A stretch of 64,000 nucleotides of DNA from contig JAHLMK010000007.1 in the NCBI GenBank assembly GCA_019915135.1, positions 248,001-312,000 on the forward strand, read 5' to 3'. The position numbers and the translations under genes are program-made. Within the stretch, counting starts at the first letter, position 1. Each line of letters opens with the position of its first letter. Origin of the DNA: Strobilurus pachycystidiatus (taxonomy: Eukaryota > Basidiomycota > Agaricomycetes > Agaricales > Physalacriaceae). Positions 11,011 to 21,528 of the stretch are shown piece by piece. Below the pieces are notes generated by a model. That model made no database searches. It worked only from the letters and a program-made list of their open reading frames with translations, and was not told the origin of the DNA.

Positions 11011-12462
11011 ATGACATCCACGCCGCCAGTCATGGTGAGCCTGCTGCCTTTCCACCTCCGTATGTGCGCAGCCTGACGGCGGACAGGACAGCTTCTTCAT
11101 GCAGCGCACCGATTCCGAGGCGACCGACGACTCGCCCTTTGGCTCCGTGCTCGCGACGCCCGTGGACGAGAAAGTAGCGCCTTTTGAGAGCATCCACACC
11201 CGCCTTTTCGCCCATCTCGATCTGCAAGCTGCGGACCAGGCCAAGCATCAGCGCATTTACCACGACGAGCTCCACGGAAAAGGAAAAAACCAATCGCTGT
11301 TGAATGTCTCGACGTACACAGAGGAGAAAGACGCAGCGCATTGCGAGGTGCGTTGGTTGCGAGCAGCACCAAACCCGGCTCATCTTCCCAGACACCGTTG
11401 GTCCAGCAGGACGCCCTGCCAATCTGCCCGCCCATGGAACGCCAAGCTGCATCTACCTCAGATCACGACGAGGAAATGCAACTGCCTCCCAGCCCGATTC
11501 TCCCTCCCTTCTGTCAAGTCAAGCAAGATGCGGACGACAGCGACCTGAATTGTATTACTGCCGAGCTCGGCGTCGTCTCTGCTGCTGATCCTGCCCTGCC
11601 CGCTGAAAGCCTCCCGATGGACTCGCCGACGATCACCCACAGCCTCTTTTCTCTGACCAGAGTGCGTACTCGGCAGTTCTCATCGCGCCTCGACCTAATG
11701 TCATTTAGCCTCACCTTCTTCCTCCTCGCGATCGAACTGTCTCTTGCACCGCCGTCAAAGATTTGGATGTTGACATGCTCAGTGAAGATCTCGATGAGGA
11801 GGAAATTTTTGAAGTAAACCCTTCATCGTATACGTTACTTTGTGTCTAATATTTGACAGGGAAACACCATCAGACCAGAAGCCGACCTTGACCAGGTCGA
11901 CGATGCCCAACACGCAGACCGCAAGACAGCCCCCGATGACATTACCCTCTTCGACACTGCTATCCTCTTTTTCGACGAAACCTTCTTTGCCCGCATGCTA
12001 TCTATGAACACGACCGACCTCCTCAACCTTGTCCCTCAGTTCGTCCTCTTTGTCCCTTGGTACGCTCTCGTAGGTGGAGTCATACTGCTTTTCCCTCAAC
12101 ACCTCGAATCTGTCACCTTCTCGGCTGGATACATCTCTTCTCCGCCTCTTGGTATCCGACGCTACGCGCATTGGGCCGAGTGTGCGCTCGCTCATGTTCT
12201 CCTGTTCATGCTTCTGGTCGCGGTGGTTGGTATGCGGGCTCCTGTATTCCTTGCGATGGTGGCTGGCCAAACGGCGGTCTCTTGGTGGGACTTTAGGTTC
12301 GATGAGAGCATTCCTCTAGGGAACGATGATCGGCAGAGTTTGTATCTGGTAGCGAAGGGGCTGGTGTGTGACGTGAGTATCAGGCGGGATGGGGAGGCAT
12401 TCTTTGTTGGGGACAAGACGGCTTTGGTGGATAATGGGTATGATTCTGACGATGATGATTAG
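11011..12462 (+). CDS. Unknown multi-exon membrane protein
   Basis: Five exons close in frame: 11011-11034, 11087-11347, 11392-11661, 11709-11813 and 11860-12462, giving 420 aa. The first 220 residues are polar and low-complexity (DSEATDDSPFGS, MERQAASTSDHDEEMQ, acidic DLDEEEIFE). The last exon holds the folded part: FFDETFFARMLSMNTTDLLN, then two or three hydrophobic segments (PQFVLFVPWYALVGGVILLF, CALAHVLLFMLLVAVVG, APVFLAMVAGQTAVSW), then WDFRFDESIPLG and an acidic C-terminus. I do not recognise the family. It is the larger of two genes in the centre of the inverted duplication and is present once. The tiny first exon (MTSTPPVM) is supported by good splice sites but remains the least certain part. 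Confidence 0.7.
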
Positions 12463-13293
12463 TGCTCTTGAATTCGACGGATCCGTTCTTGGCTACTATC
12501 TCATGATTTGGCTACCTTTTGCATATTCTCTCTCTCGCCCTCTGTATCTGGACTGTCGTGAATGTACCGTCTTTCTCAGTTCCTCCCCAAGGTGGTTATG
12601 CTTATACTACGTCAACGCGTGTTGATGACTTGAAGACGAAATCCAAATGTTTCACGATTTTGATCAGCGGCCATTCTCCTCCCTTTGCCCTTTCAAGATG
12701 GCTACGTCGTCACTCTGATTGTCGTCCCGCCCGGAGACACGGTATGGATACTATGGAATTGATGCCCCACTCAGAAAGTGCACCACTATCTTGGTGGTGC
12801 ATCGTACTGCTATAATACAATACAGGTCAGCATCCAAAACAGGTCAACATCCCATTCATTTCTATCCGGGATCCCTAGCTAACCCTATTCGGTGTATTTC
12901 ACCTGATTCGTCACCAGAGACTTAGTTGGAGCTGCTGGGAATTTTCGAACAGTTTACATACCGCAGCGTCTCATCTCGCCTTCCACTCATCAACTGCTAT
13001 TCCGCACAGCCACGATTGGAACGGATTGGCTCTGGACCTGCACAGACAGTGAGTACGTACCGCAGAATATGAGGAAAAGAGACTGCATAGTCAATGTTAT
13101 CTGAACCTCTCGCTACCTTCAGCTCCACGATTACACTGCCTGTCTATTCTGACGGCCCTAGTGTCCAACACGATGAGCTCCAACCGACTCTGGATGAAAC
13201 GAATCCGAAACAAAAAATGCCAGATAATAATCATGTTACGTCACAGCCTGCCATGCTTAAATACCCCAGCAGAGCAGGGGGCTCCCTACGAAC
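12463..13293. other. Intergenic, nothing seen
   Basis: About 830 bp between the membrane protein gene and the DUF6593 gene. No conserved coding text, repeat or RNA was recognised. It should contain the DUF6593 promoter. Confidence 0.4.
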
Positions 13294-13947
13294 ATGCTAT
13301 TGCAACTATCAAACGGAGACTCTATCAACAACCAAACGTGGACGGACGAGCAAGGTCGGGTGGCGTATGTCACTGACACGCCTCTCGCGATGCGCAACCG
13401 GACAACGACGATCTCCCGGGGTGACGGGTCGTTTGTTACGCGGATTGTGTATAAGACAGTAGGCTCTTCGACGATCCAGATGAATGGAAAAGACTTGAAG
13501 GCGGATGATGTGCTGAGGAAGAAGGGTATGGGGTGGTATACGCGGTGAGTCCATCTTGTTTACTCCATTGTGCGGAGATCCTAATTCCAGTGGTCGTTCG
13601 TAGACCGCGCGTGTTCACTGGCCCGCATGGGAAAGAGTACAAGTGGCGTACTGATTGGAAGAAGCCTACGGTACGTTGCATCTACGCCCTCCTTCGCCCC
13701 CTTTACATCCAGATATCTGACGTCTTGCAAGCTGGTAACAAACGACCAGGATGAAAGAATTGTCGCGTCTTTCCACCGATATCACCGCGGCGTGCTCCAG
13801 AAGAAGAGCGCGGCCTCACTGGAGATTCGACCTGAAGTGGAGGAGATGGCGGATCTTATTTTGATCACGTTCGTTTTCGTGGAGAAGAAGAGGCGGGAAG
13901 CGGAGGCAGCGACTGCAGCGACGAATGCATCGGCGGCCGGCGTGTGA
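13294..13947 (+). CDS. DUF6593 protein
   Basis: Exons 13294-13544, 13604-13670 and 13732-13947 give 177 aa. The layout follows DUF6593, a family expanded in Agaricomycetes and of unknown function. It starts with a beta-rich LSNGDSINNQTWTDEQGR block and AMRNRTTTIS. Next comes the central RPRVFTGPHGKEYKWRTDW motif (exon 2), ERIVASFHRYHRGVLQKK, and a C-terminal EMADLILITFVFVEKKRRE helix. An Ala-rich tail ends the protein. The central F-T-G-P-x-G-x-x-Y-x-W motif is the best family mark. It is a single-copy gene in the centre of the inverted duplication. Confidence 0.8.
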
Positions 13948-14572
13948 GGTGGTGTCGATGGAATATAAATATAAGGCGCATCGTTTTGTACAATGTGTAC
14001 CTACTACTTTCCGTAAGCGCATCATGGCCAACAATAATTGTTTGAATTCCAAGCACTGGAGAGAGTATTTACTCAGAACAACGACCTAGTACAGTCTCAT
14101 CATGATAAGTTACGGCTTGAGCTCACAGCCGGGCCAGCAGACGCCGAGGGGCAAACCTGAAAGGGCGCGTCAAGGAATTCGAAGAGGCCTTCGGCTGAAC
14201 CGCTGGGTGTAAGTGTTTGCCTCACGTTCTCTTCGAGGAGGGCCCGTTCCCTTGAGACGATACACAAAAGTTGAATGCCATAGAATCAATTCGACTGAGT
14301 GTTGAATGTGATGGCAGTTATGTGGCGCATAGGTATTAGGATGTTGCAATTGACATTGATCTTCTCACGTCTCATGCAATGTGAGCCTAAGACTTTGGTA
14401 CGAGTACGCGGTAGCTACTGCCCTCCGCTGCAGACCGCCGCTGTTACAGGACTTCGTTAGATAGTGAGTGTGAAAACAAAAAGAAAGTTTTTTGGTACAG
14501 TACGCAAAAGTAGGTCTTTTGGCTGCGCATTTTCGGCTATATGATCCAGGTGGTCAGACGTATTCTACCTCA
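13948..14572. other. Intergenic, nothing seen
   Basis: The 3' flank of the DUF6593 gene up to the inner edge of the right arm. No gene recognised. Confidence 0.4.
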
Positions 14573-14776
14573 AAGTCGGGATGGCTCATTCTTATCTGTC
14601 GGCACTGAGGCAGTACGTTTTGTCACCCCAAAAAAGCGGGGGGGGGGACTCGGAAATAAGCTGAACATCATTTCAGAATGTAAGAAATAGATACATAACA
14701 CAACTATCGACGGCCAGATAAAAACAGCAGGTATATAAAAACAGCAGGTATAGGTCCCATGAAAAGGAATGAATAT

Positions 14777-14842
14777 TGTCCCATAGATATATAAACAATG
14801 TCCCATAGATATATAAACAGTGTCCCATAGATATGTAAACAT
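14777..14842. repeat. Three-copy 22-bp tandem repeat
   Basis: The unit tgtcccatagatatataaac plus two bases starts at 14777, 14799 and 14821. It lies just downstream of the right-copy stop codon. The left arm has a related but shorter and more degenerate pair at about 10540-10575, so the array expanded after the duplication or shrank on the left. Confidence 0.75.
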
Positions 14843-14864
14843 TCTCGTCACAATCACTCACTAC

Positions 14865-16384
14865 TCATTCGTCATACGCTTCAAGGTCCAGCCAGTCATC
14901 GAGGTTGAACTCATCCCCACCAGCTGCTCTTTGACCCTCCGCTTTGCCACCGAGAGCATCTTTTGTCTCGGTCTTTCCGCCCTCTTCTGCCGCAACCTCC
15001 TCAACTTCGGCTTCGTCCTCGTCATCCTCGTACCGACCAGACTCGGCGTCGGAGTACGGAGTGACACCGGTATCGGTATCGTCGAGCGGGAACAGATCAA
15101 CCTGCTCCTCTTCATCCTCTGCTGTCGGGATAATAAGCGACCCATCAGGGCCGGTCTGGAATCCAAAGTCGGAAGCGAGCTTGGCAACATCATCATCCTC
15201 GTCGAGATCACGGATGCCTTGGAACTCCTCAGTATCAAGTTCCTCGAGACCATCAACGACCTTGGATTCCTGGGTATCTTCGACGGCCGTAAAGTCCTCG
15301 ATATGGTGAGTCTCCTCATCATCATCTTTGACTCCGTCCTCGGCTCCCTCACCCTCTTCAGGCTCCCATCTGCATCGTTTCGACGCCTCCTGGTCGTCTG
15401 CGACTTCTTCCGTGAACTTCCTCTTCCTGGCAGGAGGAGGAGGAGAACCTGTCGTTGATGGTAGCTGAGGAAGAGGTATTGTGGATGGTGGCGGAGGCGG
15501 AGGCGGTGGCGGTGGAAGGGGAGGCAGAACATCCCATGATGCAAGGCTCGAATAAGAGCTGATGGGTAGGGCAGTACGCTGGATCGGGGCATGCGCGTGC
15601 GTTATGTCTGCCGGAAATTCCGCACGGTGAGACAATGACTGGCGGAACTCGGGCGTAGAGGAGTGGTAGACGGGTAGGTAGTGGTAGTTCTGGTAGTCAT
15701 AATACGACTGAGCAGGTGCTTGGTTGATGTATCCTTCGGTCGGTAGGGAGGGATATTCGATGGGTTGGTACCCACGAGAAGACGACTGTTGCGACTGTTG
15801 CCCGTAGACGATGGCCCCGTTAGATCCAGAGGCGACCGCGTTGGATCCCGACGTGATTGGGACGTTGACAGCGCCATTGGGGTAAGGAGAGGCAGCGACT
15901 TGATTGTAGGCGCTATACTGCTGATTGTGGGGAAGCCGGGAGGAATGGTCTAAAAATGCTAATTGTCGTTGCGGGAAAGGGCGAACAATGCGTCGCGGCA
16001 TCGTCTGCTTTGCCCACATGGCATTGTTCGGAATTTGGGGAATTTGCTGCAAACGATGAAAGTAAGACCGCAATATCTAAAATCCAACCAACTGTCACTC
16101 ACATGTGGGGCAGGTCGCGTTGTTTTCCATTGTCCTCTCGAGGGAGCTGAGATCCTTGAATCCGGATTGCCCGTCTGTGGGATCGTCGTCGCCGGTACAG
16201 TGGGGAGTGGGTAGACGACCGCGGTCGTCGTGGTGGATTGAGTGGCTTTACCAGCAGCAGCAGCATCAGCTCTTTTCTCCGCCCGTTCGCGCTCCAGCTT
16301 CTCTCCCTTCGTCTCCCCAACATCGACATCGTGCCGATATCCAGGGATTTGCCAATCGAAGGGCCCGACAACCTTTTTGGCCAT
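14865..16384 (-). CDS. Unknown proline-rich protein with acidic tail, right copy
   Basis: Paralogue of the gene at 9000-10518, in inverted orientation. Exons 16103-16384 and 14865-16046 (56-nt intron at the same place) give 487 aa. The N-terminus (MAKKVVGPFDWQIPGYRH) is identical, as is the FGFQTGPDGSLIIPTAEDEE block, and the end reads FNLDDWLDLEAYDE. Differences cluster in the proline runs (one run of about 12 here, the second shortened) and in the charged segment after them (EEVADDQEASKRCRWEPEE). Both frames are complete and both splice sites are kept, unlike the decayed sequence elsewhere in the arms. In the possible upstream exon region this copy has a TAA (around 16514) where the left copy is open, so that upstream model is doubtful. 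Confidence 0.7.
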
Positions 16385-17570
16385 GTTGAGAGCCAAGACA
16401 AAACCGGCAGCAAAACAAAGGCTCTCTCTGCGAAACAATGGTCAGAGATTGAAAAGACACAATAAGACGATCAAAGAGTCGCACCTGTATGGGCGTGTGC
16501 AGACGAATATGGGTGGATGTTATTATGGCAGTGGTGGTAGGAGTGAAGGCGCAACAAAGAGCCAGCGGCCATTGTAGTTTGTCAGCCACACGTCAACCAA
16601 AACAGGTGCAAAGCAACAATGTACGTCCAAGGCGCTGGCGCATTGATCAGCGAAAGAATGGCGCTCGACGCATGACAGCATGGACAGTTTGCAGAGGGGA
16701 ATGATCGGTATCGAGAAAATCCGGCCAATGCATGATACAACCAGCTGGAGCAGACGTGCATTTTCGATACGTGCCGTCGGCGGGTCAGTCGGCGAGAACG
16801 ACACGCTATCACGGTCCATAACTACACATAGAGTGAGTTCCAGAATTTAGAGTATCATTGAAACAAAAACTACCGAGAACGACGCGGTTTTAAAAGAGTA
16901 GGCGCGCTACGCCACACTTTGATCGAAATACGTTTCGTCAGAAATGGACGGCGTCGGATGCCAGAGATGTGGAATGAGACCAGAAATAGAACGAAGAAGC
17001 ACTGCTCGACAATCCGGATAGCTAGAAGTGGCTATAGGCCGCGATGAAGTGGTTTTGATTTGACCTGAGATCATGTCTAGCGTTAAATGGCAGCACTCAG
17101 ATGGATTACAGTAGACATACGGTCATAAGGTTTACGTTGATGGTGCATTTGCCGCGGCAGAGGAGCACCTTCGGGAGAATTCCTGTACGCCACACTCCAC
17201 TCGGACGATGAGCCGTATATTCCTTCGCTGGTCGAATATCGTCCCATGGCTCATACAACCGAGTTGCACTGTGGTGATGTTGGTTGTTCAAGAATGGGGC
17301 ACGCCCATAAGTACCGGTGGAGGGGGCCATGGGATAGCATCCGATGCGCAGTCATAGAGAGCGTCTGGCGGATACGAACTGGTCGGACGAAGAGTGAACG
17401 TGCCTACCGAGAGCAAGGTCAGAGAACGGCACAATGGTATATGACACGTCCACACGCACCAGCATTTGGAGTTCAGCCCGAGAAATCTATACGCGCTGAG
17501 ATGTCCAAAGATGAGATCTGAGGCACGGCACGCAAAGCTTCGGTCGTTACGTCCAAGGATATAGCCAAGG

Positions 17571-18048
17571 ATGGCGATTCCTCTTCAGTTTGGTTCTCCT
17601 GGCTTTCCAGATGTCCAGATGTCATCCCAGCCTTGAAATCAGACTTGGGGCAAGTAATACGCGCAGGACCGAATGCTGATCACCCATATTCAATTCCCTG
17701 GGGCTAGTGTGAGCAGCTGTACCCTGATGAGACCGGCAATAGCTCACAACTCATCCTTGTTCTACCTTCCAATTTACTTGAGGCCGTCGACGCGAAACAG
17801 CACGCACTGCTCGAGTCGAAAGTAGGCGCTGACATGGTGCGACCAATCGACCAGGACGAAATTCAGCGACGACCAGGCATTGAGTATGGTGGAGAAGGGT
17901 AATTCAGCCAAGATTCAGAGTCAGGGAGACGTGTAGAAGCATCGGAACGCGCGTCTTTGCGAAGAGCAGGCAAGGACTGAGGTCGATGTTGGGATGGAAA
18001 ATACATGCCGCCGGCACGTTGTCAAAGCGCTGGCTATTGCCGCCGGCA
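17571..18048 (+). pseudogene. Decayed unknown gene, right-arm copy
   Basis: Counterpart of 7334-7800. Readable blocks include DVIPALKSDLGQ, YSIPWG followed by an in-frame TAG, CEQLYPDETGNSS, EAVDAKQHALLE, RPIDQDEIQRRPGIEYGGEG and SMLGWKIHAAGTLSKRW. At least one stop and one frame change separate them. The last block runs to the duplication edge and on into unrelated sequence (ILKQHEQNDETRL). Function is unknown. Confidence 0.45.
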
Positions 18049-18410
18049 GAAATTCTCAAACAGCATGAACAGAACGACGAAACGCGTCTCATCAGGCTAC
18101 GCGTTTCTAGCTTTTGTAGCAACATGCTTTCAAGAAGAGGACGTGGTGCGCCACAGTCAGTCATGACCTGCTTGGCCGAAATAGTTTCATTCTGTCATAT
18201 GGGCGCCGTGTGAGAGGGAAGAGACATCATCGGGACAGCGAACAGTAATTCATACCAAAAGTACACGACCGGGCGACTTTTCAAACTTCGTTGCGGAAAC
18301 CAACATCGTAGTATCAAAATTAAATCCAAACTTGTACACTGTGAGAATTCATCGACCAAGAGCTCGAGCCAAATGCCCATTGAATGATAACCAATACCAA
18401 AAATTGGGAC
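18049..18410. other. Intergenic, nothing seen
   Basis: A short unique stretch between the outer edge of the right arm and the 3' end of DUF7918 copy 2. Confidence 0.4.
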
Positions 18411-19714
18411 CTATGTAAGGTCTATCACCTCCAGCTCCTCGTCCTCCGCCTTGACGGCGGCCCTATCCTTCCTCTCCCGTTTCACGTTCTTCGACTCTGC
18501 CTCGCTTTCAATCTTGCGTTTTTTCAACTGCATCCATTCGTGAGCATGATCAGATAGATGGACGAGAGGGAAAGATGGAGAAGAAAATAGAACGAGCGAC
18601 TCGAAGAGAAATAGGAGGAAACTTACACGAGGTTTGACATCCACATCTTCATCATCAGAGATAACGACGACCTCGTCGTCGTTGTGACGAGCTTTGCCTT
18701 TGCCACTGCCAGTGGAAGGAAGGGGCGGCGCGATACCGTTCGCACGTAAAACCCCTACGGCGAGAAATCGCAGTCAGCACTGGTAGGCATAGAACTGGCA
18801 ACAGATACAAACCAATTGGCCTATATTTGAAACAGAATGTCACAAGTGGTTGCTTCTCGACTTTGGCACAGTAGGTCCGAGAGGGTTTAAAATGGTCGCG
18901 GACTGCATCACCAAACCTTCGTGATTCCTGTTAGTATATAGAAGTGAAACTACAATCCGAAGTCAAACTCACTGCGTCTGGTGATCAATTCCCTTCTTCA
19001 TCTTCTCATTGAAGGGTTTCGCCTCTGGCACATCTTCCCATGTCATGGCATGCGCCGGGTTACGCGCCTTCACCTTTGCGCGCCAAATCTCGAGCTTCAC
19101 TTCACCGACGTTTTGTGCCGATTGGGCGAAAAGAGTGTCCTCCTCTGTTTGGTGTATGAGTAATCGAAAACATGTCAAGACAAAGTGAGCGCACCAGTCA
19201 ACGCTAGATCCGCGAACCCAAATGGACGCTTGAGGGTATTCGACACTCGCACTGTGGCGATCTTGTTGAGCTTTCCTTTGGGGTTTTTAGAGGACAATCC
19301 GGCATATGTATGCCCGTCGATGACGGGAATGTATGCGCTGGGGAAGGGACATAAGGAGGTGAAGTGGATCTCGAAGTTCTGCGGAGGTTTGGTGAAACGT
19401 GAGAAGGAAAAGGAGGGACGTATAACGGCGAGAAGTATTGAGCAGCAGAGGGGCAAGAAGTGCGTTGAGTAGACGACAAAGGTGCAAGTGGTGGAGCAGG
19501 AGAGGATGAAACCGGAGATGAGGATGAAAGAGCGGTTGGGAGAAGATATCCATCAGTCAGACTTCGGCGCGTAGAGATGCATGGCCTCACGCACCTTCTT
19601 AGCCTCTGAGGCAATCCAACACGTGACGGTGTCTATGCCAACATCGACCTGGTACTCGGTCGCGGGACTGCCGTCGACAACAATCCACGCGCTAGAGGCG
19701 CCGTGGGTAAGCAT
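18411..19714 (-). CDS. DUF7918 protein, copy 2
   Basis: Six exons fit in frame: 19595-19714, 19195-19378, 18973-19144, 18813-18916, 18627-18754 and 18411-18527, giving 274 aa. Family marks: AWIVVDGSPATEY and VTCWIASEAKK in exon 1; NFEIHFTSLCPF, then LKRPFGFADLALTEEDTLFA; KPFNEKMKKGIDHQTQFGD; VTFCFKYRPIGVLRANGIAP. The tail carries an acidic DDEVVVISDDEDVDV stretch, a Lys/Arg-rich segment and the same terminal I-D-L-T as copy 1. Intron phases 0, 1, 2 and 1 match copy 3. Intron 1 is unusually long for this genome (216 nt) and contains open reading frames; an alternative splice there cannot be excluded. It is transcribed divergently from copy 3. Confidence 0.85.
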
Positions 19715-20111
19715 CCTTCTTTGTTCACAAATATATATGATGCCGTTATGCCGTGTCACTGCTCGTTCGTCGCAAGAGTGCTTGCTCTAGCGCCGTCTTG
19801 ATGTGCTCGGCGATAAGGGGATGCAAGAGGCCCCGGAATGGGGAGGAGGTGGTGGTCAGGAACCAAGCTGCGAAACACGATCGGTTCACACGCAACTTAT
19901 TCTTGAGTCGAGCTAGTCAAGCCAGAAAAATGCTCTAAGCTCAGTCCGCGCAAGCTCAAAAATAGTGTATGCGCGCTGTGAGGTGCGGTGTCCAGCTTTT
20001 GGAGAATGCCCGCCCGCGGCCAAGACATGCTACAACACGTGGCCACACACGGATACACAAACATTGCGGCCTGCTTTTCTACCACCACCATCTTCTGCTC
20101 CTACGCGGCTC
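19715..20111. promoter_or_regulatory. Shared divergent promoter of two DUF7918 genes
   Basis: This 397-bp gap between the start codons of copies 2 (minus) and 3 (plus) must hold both promoters. I see no clear TATA box on either side. Co-expression of the pair is an inference from the head-to-head layout. Confidence 0.5.
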
Positions 20112-21528
20112 ATGCCGCAATTCGACGAGTTTACTGCCTGGGTGGCGATTGATGGGACCCCTGCCGCGGAATACTCGATATCGACCCAGGGGAACAGGGT
20201 GACCTGCTATATCGCGTCTGAGGTCGGGAAGGTGCGCTTGGTTATCTCTCTTGGTGCCCTTGAGTTCATCAAGTTCTTTTTCACCCAGGAATTCAAGATA
20301 TTCTGGACGGACTCGGAGGTGCGGACACCAACCCGCGGAGTGGCATCCATCGATGGGCAGGCCTACCCTCCACGGTATATCGAAAGCACGCAGCGGAACA
20401 GGGCAACACTCACCGGCGTCAAGGACTCCGAGACGACGACTCGCCCGTTTGTCTTTTCCAAGATCACCCTGACAGGTGCGTTGCCGTCTTGTCTCTTGCG
20501 ATTTTCCTCTCACAGTGGCCTGCAGACGACGACGCTTTCCTAAATGTTTCCGGTCCGGCACACCTTGGCGAAATCGAGGTCGTGATCCACAGCGTCGAAT
20601 ACTCGCAGTACCAGCGCCATCACAATCAACATCGTAGTCAACCGACTCGGTCTAGGTACGACCGCGACATCCAGACCACCTATCACGAACGCCGTAAGAA
20701 GGGCTTCGACCACCAGGCCAAGTCCGTCTCTAGCCCTTGTATATCCTCCCGTGCTCATCGCAGACAGCCTCGGACCTAGTCGCCACGTACCAGTCCTCTC
20801 TTTACACAATAGGCGCCCACCCAGCTCTTTCGAAAAACCCCGAGGCGGGCCCATCGTCACCTTTTGCTTCAAGTACCGCCCGTTGGGTATGCGCCTTGTC
20901 CGTTAGCCATCCATGTACAGCCCCAACCTTTGCCAGATATGCTCCAAGCACAGGGTATCGCTCCTCGTCCGGAACCTCTCCAACCCGTAGCCAAACCAGA
21001 GGTCATCGATGTCGACAATCTTGAAGAGGAGCCGGAGATCCAGTACTTGGGGGTGTGTCGTATCCTTGCTTTCTTTGAGCAGAAACTGATGAATGTGTAG
21101 ATGCGCATATACATGTCGATCAAGGACGAGGAGCCTGAACCAGAGGTCGCGCCGACAATAGACCTTTCTCGGGACGCGCAAGAGGACGTCAAGGATCCTT
21201 CGATAGTGCAACAAGCACCTCCACCGTTACCTCACCGCAATCGACAAGCACATCGCGCCCCGTCCAGCATAGCTTCAACCGCACCATCCATCAAGTTCGA
21301 GCCTCTACCAGACGATATCCGCGCGCAGATGAATTATTTTGCATACGTGAGCCTGGGCATTAGGTTCGAAAGCGTGAAACTGATTTGTACGTGCCAGAAC
21401 TATCAACACCATCCCGAGATTATGGAGCGTACGGTATGTGTACTACCATAATCCTGCCGCATATCAGGCTAATCGAAATCTCGACGTAGCAGGCTGAGGG
21501 TAGTGGGCACCACCATCATCGGTCGTAA
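20112..21528 (+). CDS. DUF7918 protein, copy 3
   Basis: Eight exons fit in frame: 20112-20231, 20289-20475, 20526-20721, 20768-20886, 20937-21052, 21101-21346, 21398-21433 and 21493-21528, giving 351 aa. Exon 1 has AWVAIDGTPAAEY and VTCYIASEVGK. Exon 2 has EFKIFWTDSEV and TTRPFVFSKITLT. Exon 3 has the acidic DDDAFLNV start and RRKKGFDHQA. Exon 4 has GGPIVTFCFKYRPL, which splices to DMLQAQGIAP. The tail is longer than in copies 1 and 2, with acidic EEEPE and PEPEVAPTIDLS segments. The donor of intron 3 (gtccgt) is weak, and the two 36-nt last exons rest only on splice sites and the open frame, so the C-terminus is the least certain part. Function is unknown. Confidence 0.8.

Larger units (their letters stand above)
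14573..18048. repeat. Right arm of the large inverted duplication
   Basis: Reverse-complement partner of 7334-10795. The inner edge lies near the tcgggatggctc sequence at about 14573. The outer edge is at ggctattgccgccggc (about 18048), after which the sequences diverge abruptly. Close to the inner edge this copy has local additions absent from the left arm: a G run at about 14639-14647, a doubled 17-bp unit near 14718-14750 and a 22-bp minisatellite. Confidence 0.85.

Noticed and set aside
9000..16384. CRISPR array, phage or bacterial operon
   Set aside because: No regularly spaced repeats occur. Introns throughout and the U2 gene show a eukaryotic nuclear sequence.
7334..18048. The inverted duplication as a large terminal-inverted-repeat transposon
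   Set aside because: The central genes encode a membrane protein and a DUF6593 protein. There is no transposase, and no target duplication flanks the outer edges.
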